A stretch of DNA of 64,000 nt from Bernardetia sp042180575 (GTDB taxonomy: Bacteria; Bacteroidota; Bacteroidia; Cytophagales; Bernardetiaceae), in assembly GCF_042180575.1 (NCBI RefSeq), contig NZ_CP170094.1, positions 2,480,001-2,544,000 of the forward strand, read 5' to 3'. Positions 1 through 9,539 of this stretch are shown one piece after another. Both the position numbers and the translations under genes were made by a program. Each line of letters begins with the position of its first letter. Within the stretch, counting starts at the first letter, position 1. A model generated the notes under the pieces. The model worked only from the letters and a program-made list of their open reading frames with translations, did not search any database and was not told the origin of the DNA.

Positions 1-422
1 AGAAGGGATACATATTTTGTCTTTCCTAGAGAATCAATATAAGAATATCCCACATCTCCAACACCACCAATATACATTTTTTCTGTACTAGAAGAATATC
101 CCAATGAACGCACTAAACCAGTACCTCCAATTTTGATGCGTTCCCACGTTTTGCCATCAAAGGAAAGTAAATGTGTTGTATTTCCTACGTATATTACACC
201 GTTTTTGTCTTGTTCGATTGCCCAGTTTTGAGTAGCAGCATTATACTGCTTCGGAGAATAATTTTCCACAAAAAGTCGCCCTGCCTCCTGATATGGAATA
301 TTAGGCACGTCTTGCGTATTTTTTTCTTGCTTACTATTTTGTTGTGCAAAAGAGAGTGTAGAAGAGAAAATACTGATACCGAGAAAAATATAGAACAAAG
401 AGTTAAAAAATGTCTGTTTCAT
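1..422 (-). CDS. Two-component regulator propeller protein, N-terminal part (cut by window edge)
   Basis: An open frame starts with ATG at 422-420 and runs off the left edge without a stop, giving about 140 residues. The first 25 or so residues form a signal peptide (hydrophobic core, then SFAQQ). After it come aromatic propeller blades with the motifs NWAIEQDKNGVIYVG and LLSFDGKTWE, typical of Reg_prop/Y_Y_Y sensors of Bacteroidota. Such proteins sense outside the cytoplasmic membrane and usually end in a histidine kinase, a LuxR-type regulator or a hybrid kinase. The output domain lies outside the window, so its type is unknown. The next gene downstream on the right is transcribed in the same direction but is separated by a terminator. 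Confidence 0.8.
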   Translation of the reverse strand, partial: MKQTFFNSLFYIFLGISIFSSTLSFAQQNSKQEKNTQDVPNIPYQEAGRLFVENYSPKQYNAATQNWAIEQDKNGVIYVGNTTHLLSFDGKTWERIKIGGTGLVRSLGYSSSTEKMYIGGVGDVGYSYIDSLGKTKYVSL

Positions 423-494
423 ATACGGTATTAAGTATGTTTATTAAACAGCAAAAAGGGAAATAAGTTTTGAAAAATTTCGATAAACATGAAA

Positions 495-526
495 TAAAAA
501 AACCATACTACAGAATAGTATGGTTT
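495..526 (-). terminator. Rho-independent terminator of the S74/YadA-like protein gene
   Basis: Perfect 11-bp stem (500-510 with 516-526, arm AAACCATACTA) and a 5-nt loop. On the minus strand it is followed by a run of T (from 499 downward). It lies 36 nt past the stop codon at 562. Confidence 0.8.
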
Positions 527-561
527 GATGGAAAATTATCTACTTTATGTTTATCTTTATT

Positions 562-3500
562 TTATTTCTGTGCTGTCAGTTCACTAAGTTGATTGACAAG
601 GCTGATAAGTTGTTTTTCTAAAGCATCTACTTTTTTAGATAGTGTAGAGTTAGAATCATTCTCATCTTTCAAAAGCAAGACAAGTTCTTTGAGTTCTTTT
701 ACTTGTGTTTCTAATTTTGAGATTTTTTCTTCTTGTGCTTCTATGATAGTTTGTTGTTCTTTGGTCGCTTCTATGAGTACAGGAATAAGTCCAGTATAAT
801 TTACAGATTTATACCCTTCATTATCTGTATGAACTAGATTAGGAAATACCTCTTCTATTTCTTGGGCGATAACACCAAATTGTAATTTTGTTCCTCTTTT
901 TTTATCTTTCCAATCATAAGACGTTCCTCTTAATTTTTGGATATTTGAAATGGAATTATTTAGAGTTAGAATATTTTTTTTATAACGAATATCACTTGGT
1001 GTAACCGTTCCTGATGCAAGAATATTACCTATAACGTGTAATGATTCTGTGGGAGCATTTATTCCTATTCCCATTCTAGGGTTTGCTCCTCCTGTAATAT
1101 AAACTCCGTCATCTATATTACCTAACCCATTAGTACTAGTACCAAAAGTATAACCACCTGCAAAACGACCATAAAAATGATCTGAGGCTGTTAATGTTGT
1201 TCCTGTGAAACCAATACCTCTATCTCCAACTGCAAATGTTCCTATTGCTAAAGGATCTATTACTAATTTTGAACCAATAGCAGTAGAGAAATCTCCTTGG
1301 TTTGTGTTGTCTATTCCAAAAGTAAATGAGTAATCACCTTCAGCAGAACTCTGTTCGCCTCCTGCTACAGTACTGTATAGACCTGTAGCTAAATTTACTC
1401 TCCCTCCACTAACTACACTATAATCTCCACTCGCAGTATTTGTATTTCCTCCTGTTACGGTACTATTTAATCCACTAGCAATATTAGTGTTTCCTCCTGT
1501 TACGGTACTATACCCTCCAATAGCTTGATTATCATCTCCACCTCCAATAGAACTGAACTGTCCATCAGCTCTTGCATTTTGTCCTCCTGCTACTGTTGCA
1601 TATAAATTATTTGCTTGGTTTCCCAAACCTCCACCAACAGTTGCAAAGTCAAAATTAGCTAAATTGCCAACACCACCAGATACAGTACTATGTGAACCTG
1701 TTGCACTCGTATTTTGTCCTGCTGCAAAAGAAAAAGCTCCACGAGTATCCCAAAGTACTCCTGTTGTTCCACCTACTCTGAAAGCACCAGTAGCATCATC
1801 AAAGAACATACGGTTATCAGTTCCTGCTGAAAAGTTCATTTGGTTAGAACCAAAAATAAATTTTTCGTTAGCTACATTTCTAAATACGTTTGGTGTTGAA
1901 ACTGTGAAAGGAGAACCCCCACCAGCTAATGAACTCAAATCTGCCGTTCCTCCACCATTATCTAGAGTAAGTATATTTGTTCCTGCATTGAAACTTATTT
2001 GTTGAATTTCATTTCCAGGGTCAAAGTCATCACTACTAATTACTCCTGCACTAATACTTATTCCTGTTCCTGCTGTGTAGGTTGTACCTCCTACTGGAGA
2101 TCCATCAAAATGTAACTGTCCTGCTTCTACATACAAACGTCCTGTTGGATTAGATGGAGAAGTAAGTCCAAAATCTTTTAATTCTAAAGTAGCATCTTTA
2201 TATAAGACCATTGCATTTGAACGAGAAGCATCACTAAGACCATTTCCGATTACTAAGAGCCTATCATCAAGTTGTACACTTGTAGCACTTGTAGGAGTAT
2301 AATCTGTATTAAAGAATCCTAGTACAACTTCTCCATATGAACGAGCAAACAAACCTGTTCCTCCTAAAATACTGCTCTGTTCTCCAAATGCCTGATTATC
2401 AGTTCCACCTGCTATGGTACTAGAAATGCCTTCAGCAACATTTGCAAAACCTCCTCCTATTGTTCCATATAAGCCGTTAACTTCATTACTTTCTCCACCT
2501 GCTAAGGTACTATATTCTCCATTGGCTTTATTTAAACTTCCCCCTCCAATAGTGGTGTAACTATTTGTAGATTCGTTTGTGTTTCCTCCTGCAATAGTAT
2601 TATACAAACCTGTAAATATAGCATTTCGAAAACCTCCACCAATAGCATTTCTATTTCCTCCAGATATATTATTTTCTAGCCCTCCTGCAATGTTAGCAGA
2701 ACCTGCTGCACCACCGATTATATTATCACGTCCTCCTGCAACAGTAGAGTTTACTCCATTTGCTGTATTTTGAAAGCCTCCACCTACGGTAGAACGAAAA
2801 CCTCCTGCAACATTACTTCCCCCTCCTCCAACTGTACTTTGGTTATTGAGAGCTTGATTATTATTACCTCCTGAAACTGTGTTTCCAGTCCCAATAGCTA
2901 TATTATTTTCTCCTGCTGCAAAAGAAAAAGCTCCACGAGTATCCCAAGCTGTTCCTGTTGTTCCCCCTGTTCTAAAAGCACCAGTAGCTTTATCATAAAA
3001 CATACGATTTGCTCCTGCTGCTGTATGATTCATTTGGTCAGAGCCATAAATGAATTTTTCATTGGCTACATTTCTAAATATATTTAGTCCTGAAATTGTG
3101 AAAGGAGAAGAAGGTGTGTTTTGAGCTTCCCATCTTGTAGCAAGATTATTCCAAGTCAAAACTTGTCCATTAGCTGGTGCATTAGGTGTAAGATTAAAAC
3201 CTGTTCCTCCAGTAATTCCAATAGAATTGCCTGTAATAGCTATATCTTGAATTTCGTTAGTAATATCAAAATCAGCATCATTTATATTTAAATTCAAAAA
3301 ATTGCCTCCACTTATCGTAATTTGTCTTGTTGTTGGAGTAGTGCCTGTTAAAGATAAAGTTTGATTATCTGTATTGGTAAATGTAGCAGGTGTTATTGCT
3401 TCCCAACGATTATTGGTTTGACTCCATGTTAAAACTTCTCCATCTACCATAGGAGGATTGAAAGATAAGTTAGCACTACCTCCACCACTAATTTGTATTT

Positions 3501-4974
3501 GATTACCACTCATAAGCAAATTTTGCCTATAAGGAGTTAAGTCTATACTTGTAGCACTAGGGTTTCCTGTAATTGTCAATGTATCTATAAGAAGTTGTAA
3601 GTCTTGCAATTCATTTGTATTGTCAAAATCGCCATCTTCTACATTTAAAGCTAGTGTATTTCCTCCTGTAATTGTAATATCTCTTGTTCCTACTGTGGTA
3701 GCTGTCAGATTCAGATTTTGGTTATCTGTATTTAGATAAGGAGTTAAATCAATCGTATTAGTAGGAGTTGGATCGTTTGTGATAGAAAGAGTATTGCCTG
3801 CTAATGTTAAATCTTGTAATTCATTTGTTATACTTGCATCTGTAGCAGTCAAATTAATAGTTCCACCTAAAGCAACAGTATTTCCTCCATTTAATCCTGC
3901 ACCTGTATTTATAGTCACAGAATTATTTTGTAGATTCGTATTGCTCACAGAATTGGGTTGTAATTTGGCATTCGAAATTCCTCCATCTTTTACTATCAAC
4001 TCACTAATTCCATTATATTCAATAGTAACATTATCTACCAAAGCAGCAGCTCCTGTGATTTGTCCATCCACATAATCTTTGGTAGTAAGTGTATTTCCTG
4101 CATCTCCAACAACCGTTTGAGCAGAAGTAGCTCTGCCTCCAATTATTATATCTCCAGTCATTTCTAAATCAGCATCTACGAAGACATCATCTTCAATGTT
4201 TACTTCTCCTATAATATTAGCTTCTCCATTTATATTTAGCTCATCGCCTTCAATATCTCCAGTTGTAGAAATATCTTGATTTCCAAAATCAGGGTCTATC
4301 TTTGTACCTAAAATAGCTGCATTAGCATTAATATCAATATTTGTAATCGTTCCATCCAAAATATTATCCGAATCTACTGAATCTACTGCAATTTGTGGGT
4401 TTGGATAAGAACCTGTCAAATCTCCCCCTGCTACACCCGAAGCTGATACTGTAGTAGCCCTATCTAACCAAACTACTTCTCCCGAAACAGTTGTTCCGAG
4501 TAGTTTGTCATTTCCTCCACTTCTAATATCTGTTGGAAGAATAGAACCATCAATAATTTGAAGTGTTCCGATACTATTTCTGATTACACTTCCTGCTGTA
4601 TGAGCATAAGGTGTAGCACGCAATGGAACATTTGGTGAAAGGACATTGCCATTGATAGTAACTCGTAAATTTAGATTGGGAGTAGCTGAAAAAACACTAG
4701 AAGGCAAAGGTGTTTGACTTCCCAAAACAACTGAATATAATCCATCTTGTACAGTTACAGTTTGTGTTTCTGACCAAGTAATATTTCCAGTATTGTCAAT
4801 GAGTTCGAAAAATATAGTCTGGTTACCCGAAACAGGTAGCCCATTTTCCACTAATTTCCCTTGATAAGTAATTCCTTGTGTTAGTTGTTGAGCAACAGCA
4901 TTAGATTCAAAGAAAAATACAACAAACAATAGGAAAATAAATGCTCTTTTATTTAGATAAAGTAAATTTTTCAT
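562..4974 (-). CDS. Giant secreted adhesin/fibre-like protein: YadA-type head repeats and C-terminal S74 chaperone domain
   Basis: 1470 residues. Residues 1-28 are a signal peptide ending at VAQQ. The N-terminal part (about 30-130) resembles the conserved start of Bacteroidota tail-fibre-like proteins, then come long Asn/Thr-rich beta repeats. Two blocks (about 680-890 and 1075-1250) carry 14-residue-type YadA/Hia head repeats with the pattern STVxGGxxNxA. The C-terminus (from Ser1327) is an intramolecular chaperone auto-processing domain (Peptidase S74): SDIRYKKNI with the Ser1327-Lys1332 dyad, GVIAQEIEEVFP, then a coiled coil to the end. By family knowledge the S74 domain trimerises and cleaves itself from a trimeric beta-helical fibre. 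No T9SS sorting domain is seen after S74, so the route to the surface is unclear. The last gene before the IS630 element. Confidence 0.85.
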   Translation of the reverse strand: MKNLLYLNKRAFIFLLFVVFFFESNAVAQQLTQGITYQGKLVENGLPVSGNQTIFFELIDNTGNITWSETQTVTVQDGLYSVVLGSQTPLPSSVFSATPNLNLRVTINGNVLSPNVPLRATPYAHTAGSVIRNSIGTLQIIDGSILPTDIRSGGNDKLLGTTVSGEVVWLDRATTVSASGVAGGDLTGSYPNPQIAVDSVDSDNILDGTITNIDINANAAILGTKIDPDFGNQDISTTGDIEGDELNINGEANIIGEVNIEDDVFVDADLEMTGDIIIGGRATSAQTVVGDAGNTLTTKDYVDGQITGAAALVDNVTIEYNGISELIVKDGGISNAKLQPNSVSNTNLQNNSVTINTGAGLNGGNTVALGGTINLTATDASITNELQDLTLAGNTLSITNDPTPTNTIDLTPYLNTDNQNLNLTATTVGTRDITITGGNTLALNVEDGDFDNTNELQDLQLLIDTLTITGNPSATSIDLTPYRQNLLMSGNQIQISGGGSANLSFNPPMVDGEVLTWSQTNNRWEAITPATFTNTDNQTLSLTGTTPTTRQITISGGNFLNLNINDADFDITNEIQDIAITGNSIGITGGTGFNLTPNAPANGQVLTWNNLATRWEAQNTPSSPFTISGLNIFRNVANEKFIYGSDQMNHTAAGANRMFYDKATGAFRTGGTTGTAWDTRGAFSFAAGENNIAIGTGNTVSGGNNNQALNNQSTVGGGGSNVAGGFRSTVGGGFQNTANGVNSTVAGGRDNIIGGAAGSANIAGGLENNISGGNRNAIGGGFRNAIFTGLYNTIAGGNTNESTNSYTTIGGGSLNKANGEYSTLAGGESNEVNGLYGTIGGGFANVAEGISSTIAGGTDNQAFGEQSSILGGTGLFARSYGEVVLGFFNTDYTPTSATSVQLDDRLLVIGNGLSDASRSNAMVLYKDATLELKDFGLTSPSNPTGRLYVEAGQLHFDGSPVGGTTYTAGTGISISAGVISSDDFDPGNEIQQISFNAGTNILTLDNGGGTADLSSLAGGGSPFTVSTPNVFRNVANEKFIFGSNQMNFSAGTDNRMFFDDATGAFRVGGTTGVLWDTRGAFSFAAGQNTSATGSHSTVSGGVGNLANFDFATVGGGLGNQANNLYATVAGGQNARADGQFSSIGGGDDNQAIGGYSTVTGGNTNIASGLNSTVTGGNTNTASGDYSVVSGGRVNLATGLYSTVAGGEQSSAEGDYSFTFGIDNTNQGDFSTAIGSKLVIDPLAIGTFAVGDRGIGFTGTTLTASDHFYGRFAGGYTFGTSTNGLGNIDDGVYITGGANPRMGIGINAPTESLHVIGNILASGTVTPSDIRYKKNILTLNNSISNIQKLRGTSYDWKDKKRGTKLQFGVIAQEIEEVFPNLVHTDNEGYKSVNYTGLIPVLIEATKEQQTIIEAQEEKISKLETQVKELKELVLLLKDENDSNSTLSKKVDALEKQLISLVNQLSELTAQK

Positions 4975-5116
4975 ATAGTTAGGTTTTATGACGATTAATA
5001 TTTTTTAGTCTTGATTTTGTTTATGTGTTAAAGTGGCTGTTAAGAATGTATTTTTGGTTGCTACACCAAAATACTAAATTAATGCAGTATTTTTTTATAT
5101 AAGTAGTTAGACATAA

Positions 5117-5757
5117 TTATCGTAACAATTTTCCTTTATATATAGTAAAATCAATTTTATACTTTTTACTATTGTATTTTTTTAGAATATTTTTTACAGC
5201 TTGATGTAAGTCTTCTTTACTCGTGAAATCTTGAGGTCTTAACCACTCTATTTTGATTTTTCTCCATAGTGTTTCTATGGGATTCAAATGTGGACTGTAA
5301 GAAGGTAAGTAGAAAATAAGTACTCCTTTCTCTTCCCATTCCTCTATTTTCTCTTCTATTTCTTTAGAAATATGCCAAGGTCCATTATCTAACACTAGAA
5401 CAGTCGTTTTTTCAATTGTTTCTACAAACTGATCTATACAATCAATGATAACTTTAGAATTAATGTTTTGGGTGCTTACAAAACTGCTTAGTTCTCCACG
5501 CAAGTTAAGCAATCCAAATACATTTAAATTACCTCCCTTACTACTTTTAATGCCTACTTGTTCTCCTATTCTACACCAACCATAAGGAACATTGGGTTCT
5601 AAATTGAAGGAAGACTCATCACAAAAACGCAAATCTATACAGCCTGCTAAAAATAAAAGAATGAGAAATTCTAAACTACGTTTTTTTTCTTCATATACAA
5701 CAGGGTCAGGTTTCTTAACAGTTACTTTTCTGAAGCGTTTCCAACACCATTTTTTTT
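5117..5757 (-). CDS. IS630-type transposase, catalytic DDE half in shifted frame
   Basis: The frame is open from the A10 run (5750-5759) to the stop at 5117. It has no convincing own start: the first usable codon, at 5632, is a TTG in the middle of the catalytic core. The residues show the DDE triad of IS630: FCDESSF, VLVLDNGPWH and SPHLNPIETLW. Going from the upstream frame to this one needs a +1 (or -2) shift at the A10 run, either programmed ribosomal or transcriptional slippage or a plain decay mutation. If slippage occurs, a full-length transposase of about 340 residues is made. Activity cannot be judged from sequence alone. Confidence 0.8.
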
Positions 5758-6158
5758 TTAAGCAACCTTTTTAAAGTCTTGACTGACATAGATTTACCCA
5801 ATTCCTCTTCCAATTGAGAAACAACTACTTTCAAACTTTGAGGACTGGCTTCAACTAGAGATTCTACTTTATTCATTTCTTCTTCATTATCTATACGAAG
5901 AATAGGGCGACGACCTTGTCCTTTACTCGTCTCTAATCCTGCTATGCCCTCTTTTTCATACCGATTAAACCAACGAATAACTAATTGGCGAGTAACTTGA
6001 TAAAAATCCATTATCTCACTAACCTTTTTTCCTTGATGGCTTAAAAGAATGTAATGACAACGAGTACGGAAAGTTGATGATTTACCTTCTTTCCAACCTT
6101 GCTCTAAGGAAGATACTTCCTCTATACTCAAACTAATAAAACGTTTTTTTCCTCTCAT
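5715..6158 (-). CDS. IS630-type transposase, N-terminal frame (helix-turn-helix half)
   Basis: 147 residues with the HTH/winged-helix DNA-binding region of IS630 transposases: a motif around YHILLSHQGKKVSEI, then QVTRQLVIRWFNRYEKEG and the linker GLETSKGQGRRPIL. The frame runs out soon after a run of ten A residues on the coding strand (complement of 5750-5759) and ends in a short non-homologous tail. The catalytic half continues in another frame, so this protein alone lacks DDE residues. Start ATG at 6158, 44 nt inside the right inverted repeat end. Confidence 0.85.
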   Translation of the reverse strand: MRGKKRFISLSIEEVSSLEQGWKEGKSSTFRTRCHYILLSHQGKKVSEIMDFYQVTRQLVIRWFNRYEKEGIAGLETSKGQGRRPILRIDNEEEMNKVESLVEASPQSLKVVVSQLEEELGKSMSVKTLKRLLKKKMVLETLQKSNC

Positions 6159-6204
6159 AAAACAAAGATAAAAAAAATATTTAATAATTTTGTCTAACTA
6201 CTTA

Positions 6205-6594
6205 AAATAGGATTTCTAATACTACTTTATAAAAAACACACAAAATAAAATGCTGATTATCTGTTGATTAAGATAAACAAGATAATAGCTTAACATTCAA
6301 TGTATCTACTTCAAAGTCTTTGAGTTTACACTTTTATCTAATATACAAATATAATGAGAGTTGCTAAAATTACATTCAATTCTGCACTGTTGGATTAGAT
6401 TATATAATCAAGACTTTCACAAATGCGTTTTTATCAAAATAAAATTTAGCTTCATTTTTTAGACTTATCTTAACAAATTCTTAATTTTAGACTTTAAAAG
6501 TTATCTTTGTAATTAAGGTAATACAGAAACCTAATCTGTATAATAAACTAAGTATCAACCAGTAAAAATCAAAACTGAAACAAACTTTACAAAT
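6205..6594. other. Intergenic region upstream of the 3-hydroxyacyl-CoA dehydrogenase gene
   Basis: About 390 AT-rich bases. No plausible coding frame or RNA gene was seen. The only signal is a TAnnTTTG -7 motif at 6502-6509. Confidence 0.5.
6502..6509 (+). promoter_or_regulatory. Bacteroidota -7 promoter element for the 3-hydroxyacyl-CoA dehydrogenase gene
   Basis: TATCTTTG fits the TAnnTTTG consensus of the Bacteroidota primary sigma factor. It lies 86 nt upstream of the ATG at 6595. The -33 position carries TTC rather than TTG, so the site is imperfect. Confidence 0.5.
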
Positions 6595-7512
6595 ATGAAT
6601 CACATTGCAGTCATTGGTGCAGGAACTATGGGTAACGGAATTGCTCACGTTTTTGCTCAAAATAACCATCAAGTATCTTTTATTGATATTTCTGAAAATG
6701 CTCTTACAAAAGGCTTAAATACAATCGGTAAAAATCTTGATCGTCAAGTAAATAAAGGAATCTTGACAGAAGAGGAAAAAATAGCTACTTTGAAACGAAT
6801 TACAACTTTTACAAGTGTAGAAGAAGGTGTAAAAGGAGTAGATTTGGTAGTAGAAGCAGCTACCGAAAACATGGAAATCAAACTCAAAATTTTTGAGAAT
6901 TTGGATAAAGTATGTGATGAAAAAACTATTTTAGCAACAAACACATCTTCTATTTCTATTACTCGTATTGCTGGAGCTACTCAACGTCCAGAAAAAGTAA
7001 TTGGAATGCACTTTATGAATCCTGTTCCTGTCATGAAACTCGTTGAGGTTATTCGTGGCTATTCTACGTCTGACGAAATTACAGACAGAATTATGGAAAT
7101 GTCTAAAAATTTAGGCAAAATTCCTGTTGAAGTAAGTGATTATCCAGGATTTGTTTCGAATCGTATCTTAATGCCAATGATTAATGAGGCAATTTATGCC
7201 CTTTATGAAGGGGTTGCAGGTGTAGAAGAAATTGATACCGTAATGAAACTAGGAATGTCGCATCCAATGGGTCCTTTGCAGTTGGCTGATTTTATTGGTC
7301 TTGATGTATGCCGTTCTATTTTGGAAGTATTATTTGAAGGTTTTGGAAATCCAAAATATGCTCCTTGTCCACTTTTGGTAAATATGGTAAATGCAGGACA
7401 CAAAGGCGCAAAATCTGGAACTGGTTTTTATGACTGGTCTAATGGAATGAAAGATTTGAAAGTAGCCAATCGTTTCAAAAAGAAAACAAATAAGACTTCT
7501 CAAGAAGCGTAA
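6595..7512 (+). CDS. 3-hydroxyacyl-CoA (3-hydroxybutyryl-CoA) dehydrogenase
   Basis: 305 residues, the usual size of single-domain-pair HBDH enzymes. It oxidises (S)-3-hydroxyacyl-CoA to 3-oxoacyl-CoA with NAD(P), acting in fatty-acid beta-oxidation or butyryl metabolism in the cytoplasm. The Rossmann motif GAGTMGNG is at residues 8-15. Active-site residues by alignment to the family are Ser118 (NTSSIS), His139 (MHFMNP), Glu151 and Asn189 (GFVSNR). The C-terminal dimerisation domain ends with the conserved GAKSGTGFYDW. It stands alone between an IS and a terminator, with no acyl-CoA partner genes beside it. Known symbols include hbd, paaH and fadB; which applies cannot be decided here. Confidence 0.9.
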   Translation: MNHIAVIGAGTMGNGIAHVFAQNNHQVSFIDISENALTKGLNTIGKNLDRQVNKGILTEEEKIATLKRITTFTSVEEGVKGVDLVVEAATENMEIKLKIFENLDKVCDEKTILATNTSSISITRIAGATQRPEKVIGMHFMNPVPVMKLVEVIRGYSTSDEITDRIMEMSKNLGKIPVEVSDYPGFVSNRILMPMINEAIYALYEGVAGVEEIDTVMKLGMSHPMGPLQLADFIGLDVCRSILEVLFEGFGNPKYAPCPLLVNMVNAGHKGAKSGTGFYDWSNGMKDLKVANRFKKKTNKTSQEA

Positions 7513-7534
7513 AATAGACTTTTCTACAACTAGA

Positions 7535-7583
7535 AACAACAAACCCTAAAACTCTTTATGAATGAATTTTAGGGTTTGTTGTT
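7535..7583 (+). terminator. Terminator between convergent genes
   Basis: A perfect 17-bp stem (7535-7551 with 7567-7583, arm AACAACAAACCCTAAAA) and a 15-nt loop, 23 nt after the dehydrogenase stop codon. There is no strong T run after the stem, so termination efficiency is uncertain. It may serve both strands. Confidence 0.6.
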
Positions 7584-7588
7584 GTTGT

Positions 7589-7612
7589 AAAAGGTGTGCC
7601 TTTTCCCTACAA
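7589..7612. repeat. Small palindrome of the TTTTCCCTAC type
   Basis: AAAAGG-TGTG-CCTTTT (7589-7604) followed by CCCTACAAG. The same architecture, a palindrome running into TTTTCCCTAC or TGTCCCTAC, recurs at 25162-25187 and 44323-44349. The inner arms differ but the tail is the same. Confidence 0.5.
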
Positions 7613-7816
7613 GAAATTCTCTTTCGTTATTTCTAACTTCTTAAATCTAATATAAACTCAAGATTAAAAATAGTCTAACATACTTCTCTATATCCTATGC
7701 TACTTTCGGTCTGCTCTAACATTTAATCAATATCAGTTTGAAAGGATAACTGACGACTAAAAAAACGACATAATTCATTGATAATCAACAAGTATAACAC
7801 CGAGTTCATGTTACAA

Positions 7817-9403
7817 TTACTTTCCATATAATTCTGCCAACCTCTCAGCACATCGTTCTCCATCCATAGCAGCCGAAGCGATTCCTCCAGCATAACCTGC
7901 ACCTTCTCCACAAGGAAAAAAGCGTTTCAAAATTGGATGTTCATTTGTTTCTCGTTCTCTAGGAATACGCACAGGCGAAGAAGTACGACTTTCTACACCT
8001 ACAATCTGGGCTTCGTTGGTCAAGAAACCTTTCATTTTTTTGTCAAATGCCTTAAAACCCATCCTCAAACGTTCTACAATTTCAGGAGGCAACACTTTTC
8101 CCATTTCTACCGAAATTAGTCCAGGTTGATAAGAAGTATCTAAAAGTGATGAAGAAACTTTTTTCTGTGTAAAATCTAATAATCGTTGTGCTGGTGCAGC
8201 TTGTGTATTTCCTGCCACTTGACAGGCATTTTTTTCAATTTCTTCTTGATAATATAATCCTGCTAAAGCTCCTTTTTTTGCATATTTTTTATTCCATTCT
8301 CGCTCATCTATTGCAACCACAATTCCAGAATTAGCATATTTTGAATTTCGTTTTGAAGGCGACATTCCATTTACCACTACTTCTCCTTGCAGCGTTGCAG
8401 CAGGAACAATAAATCCTCCTGGACACATACAAAACGAGAAAACCCCTTTTTCTAAATTATCAAACGGCACTTGTTGAACAAGCGAGTAAGAAGCAGCAGG
8501 TAAGTATTTATCTCGCTCTTCTCTTTTATATTGAATTTTGTCAATGAGTTTTTGTTGATGCTCTACACGCACACCGATTGCAAAAGGCTTGGCTTCAATC
8601 AAGATTTTTTTTCTATCTAAAAGCTCAAAAATATCTCTTGCTGAGTGTCCTGTTGCCAAAATAACTCCTATTCCTTCTATTTTATCGCCATTTTCTAAAA
8701 CTACACCTTTTAGTTCTTCTTCTTTTCCTTTTGTAACAATGAAATCAGTTACTTTGGTTTCGAACAAAACTTCTCCTCCAGCATCTAAAATACTTTGACG
8801 CATTTCAGCTACAATTCTAGGCAATTTATTTGTTCCAATATGAGGGTGATTATCAATTAAAATATCTTCACTTGCTCCATGAGCTACAAAAATTTCTAAA
8901 ATCCTTCGCCAATCGCCTCGTTTTTTGGCTCTTGTGTAGAGTTTTCCATCTGAATATGTTCCTGCTCCTCCTTCTCCAAAACAATAATTAGAATCTGGAT
9001 TGACAATATGACGACGACTAATAGCTGCAATATCCGAAACTCGTTTTTTTACATCTTTTCCTCGTTCTATCAAAATTGGCTTGATTCCCAACTCTACCAA
9101 ACGAAGAGCTGCAAACATTCCTGCTGGTCCTGCTCCTACAATAATTGCCTGTGGTGCATTCTTGACATTTGGATATTCTCTTGTGTAAGAAATAGTCGGA
9201 GTTGCTTTTTCGTTTATAAAAACTTCTGCCCACACATTGACCTTCAAATCTCGCTGACGAGCATCTAAAGAACGACGAGTTTGCCTAATGGTTACGTCTT
9301 CTGTCGTTGAAGAAATATCTAATTTTTCACGAATAAATTTTTCAAAGGCATCTTTTTCAAAGGCTATTTCTGGAGGAAGGACAAAGGAGAGTTCTTTTTT
9401 CAT
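7817..9403 (-). CDS. FAD-dependent dehydrogenase (COG2509-type)
   Basis: 528 residues. After an N-terminal domain of about 85 residues comes a dinucleotide-binding motif, IIVGAGPAGMFAALRL, with ERG at the end of beta-2, and an ATG motif (VILATGHSARDIF) typical of two-dinucleotide-binding flavoproteins. The C-terminal part has GAGYAGGIASAAMDG, the conserved FAD-contact segment of this uncharacterised dehydrogenase family. It belongs to the NAD(P)/FAD-dependent oxidoreductases of unknown substrate; distant relatives include geranylgeranyl reductases and HI0933-like proteins. It is cytoplasmic with no membrane helix. It is monocistronic, with a TAnnTTTG motif upstream on the minus strand. Confidence 0.85.
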   Translation of the reverse strand: MKKELSFVLPPEIAFEKDAFEKFIREKLDISSTTEDVTIRQTRRSLDARQRDLKVNVWAEVFINEKATPTISYTREYPNVKNAPQAIIVGAGPAGMFAALRLVELGIKPILIERGKDVKKRVSDIAAISRRHIVNPDSNYCFGEGGAGTYSDGKLYTRAKKRGDWRRILEIFVAHGASEDILIDNHPHIGTNKLPRIVAEMRQSILDAGGEVLFETKVTDFIVTKGKEEELKGVVLENGDKIEGIGVILATGHSARDIFELLDRKKILIEAKPFAIGVRVEHQQKLIDKIQYKREERDKYLPAASYSLVQQVPFDNLEKGVFSFCMCPGGFIVPAATLQGEVVVNGMSPSKRNSKYANSGIVVAIDEREWNKKYAKKGALAGLYYQEEIEKNACQVAGNTQAAPAQRLLDFTQKKVSSSLLDTSYQPGLISVEMGKVLPPEIVERLRMGFKAFDKKMKGFLTNEAQIVGVESRTSSPVRIPRERETNEHPILKRFFPCGEGAGYAGGIASAAMDGERCAERLAELYGK

Positions 9404-9453
9404 TCTAATTATTTGCTACTATTTTCAATATGAAAATTTTATGTTCTATTCTG

Positions 9454-9461
9454 CAAAAATA
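9454..9461 (-). promoter_or_regulatory. -7 promoter element for the FAD-dependent dehydrogenase
   Basis: On the minus strand this reads TATTTTTG (TAnnTTTG), 51 nt before the ATG at 9403. The next bases (CAGAATAGAA) resemble those after the hemA element (CAGTATAGAA). No TTG at the -33 position. Confidence 0.5.
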
Positions 9462-9539
9462 CGTAAACTAAAATTATTTCCTTAGCAGCTTGTTTATAAA
9501 AATACAATCTATGTCTATAAATAAAAAGTCTTTAAAGTG

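Larger units (their letters stand above)
5102..6202 (-). mobile_element. IS630-family insertion sequence (about 1.1 kb)
   Basis: Terminal inverted repeats: AGTAGTTAGACA begins at 5102 and its complement TGTCTAACTACT ends at 6202. The match continues inward with one mismatch (about 20 bp each). TA dinucleotides flank both ends (5100-5101 and 6203-6204), as expected for IS630/Tc1-mariner targeting of TA. It carries a transposase in two overlapping frames. It sits in the gap between the adhesin gene and the 3-hydroxyacyl-CoA dehydrogenase gene and interrupts no recognisable gene. Confidence 0.9.

Noticed and set aside
171..434. Plus-strand reading frame of 87 residues with hydrophobic start
   Set aside because: It lies antisense to the propeller protein start (1-422), whose signal peptide and blade motifs are convincing; no family match.
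1664..4075. Several plus-strand frames of 60-113 residues
   Set aside because: They are antisense shadows of the repeat-rich S74/YadA-like gene, with Pro-rich nonsense composition.
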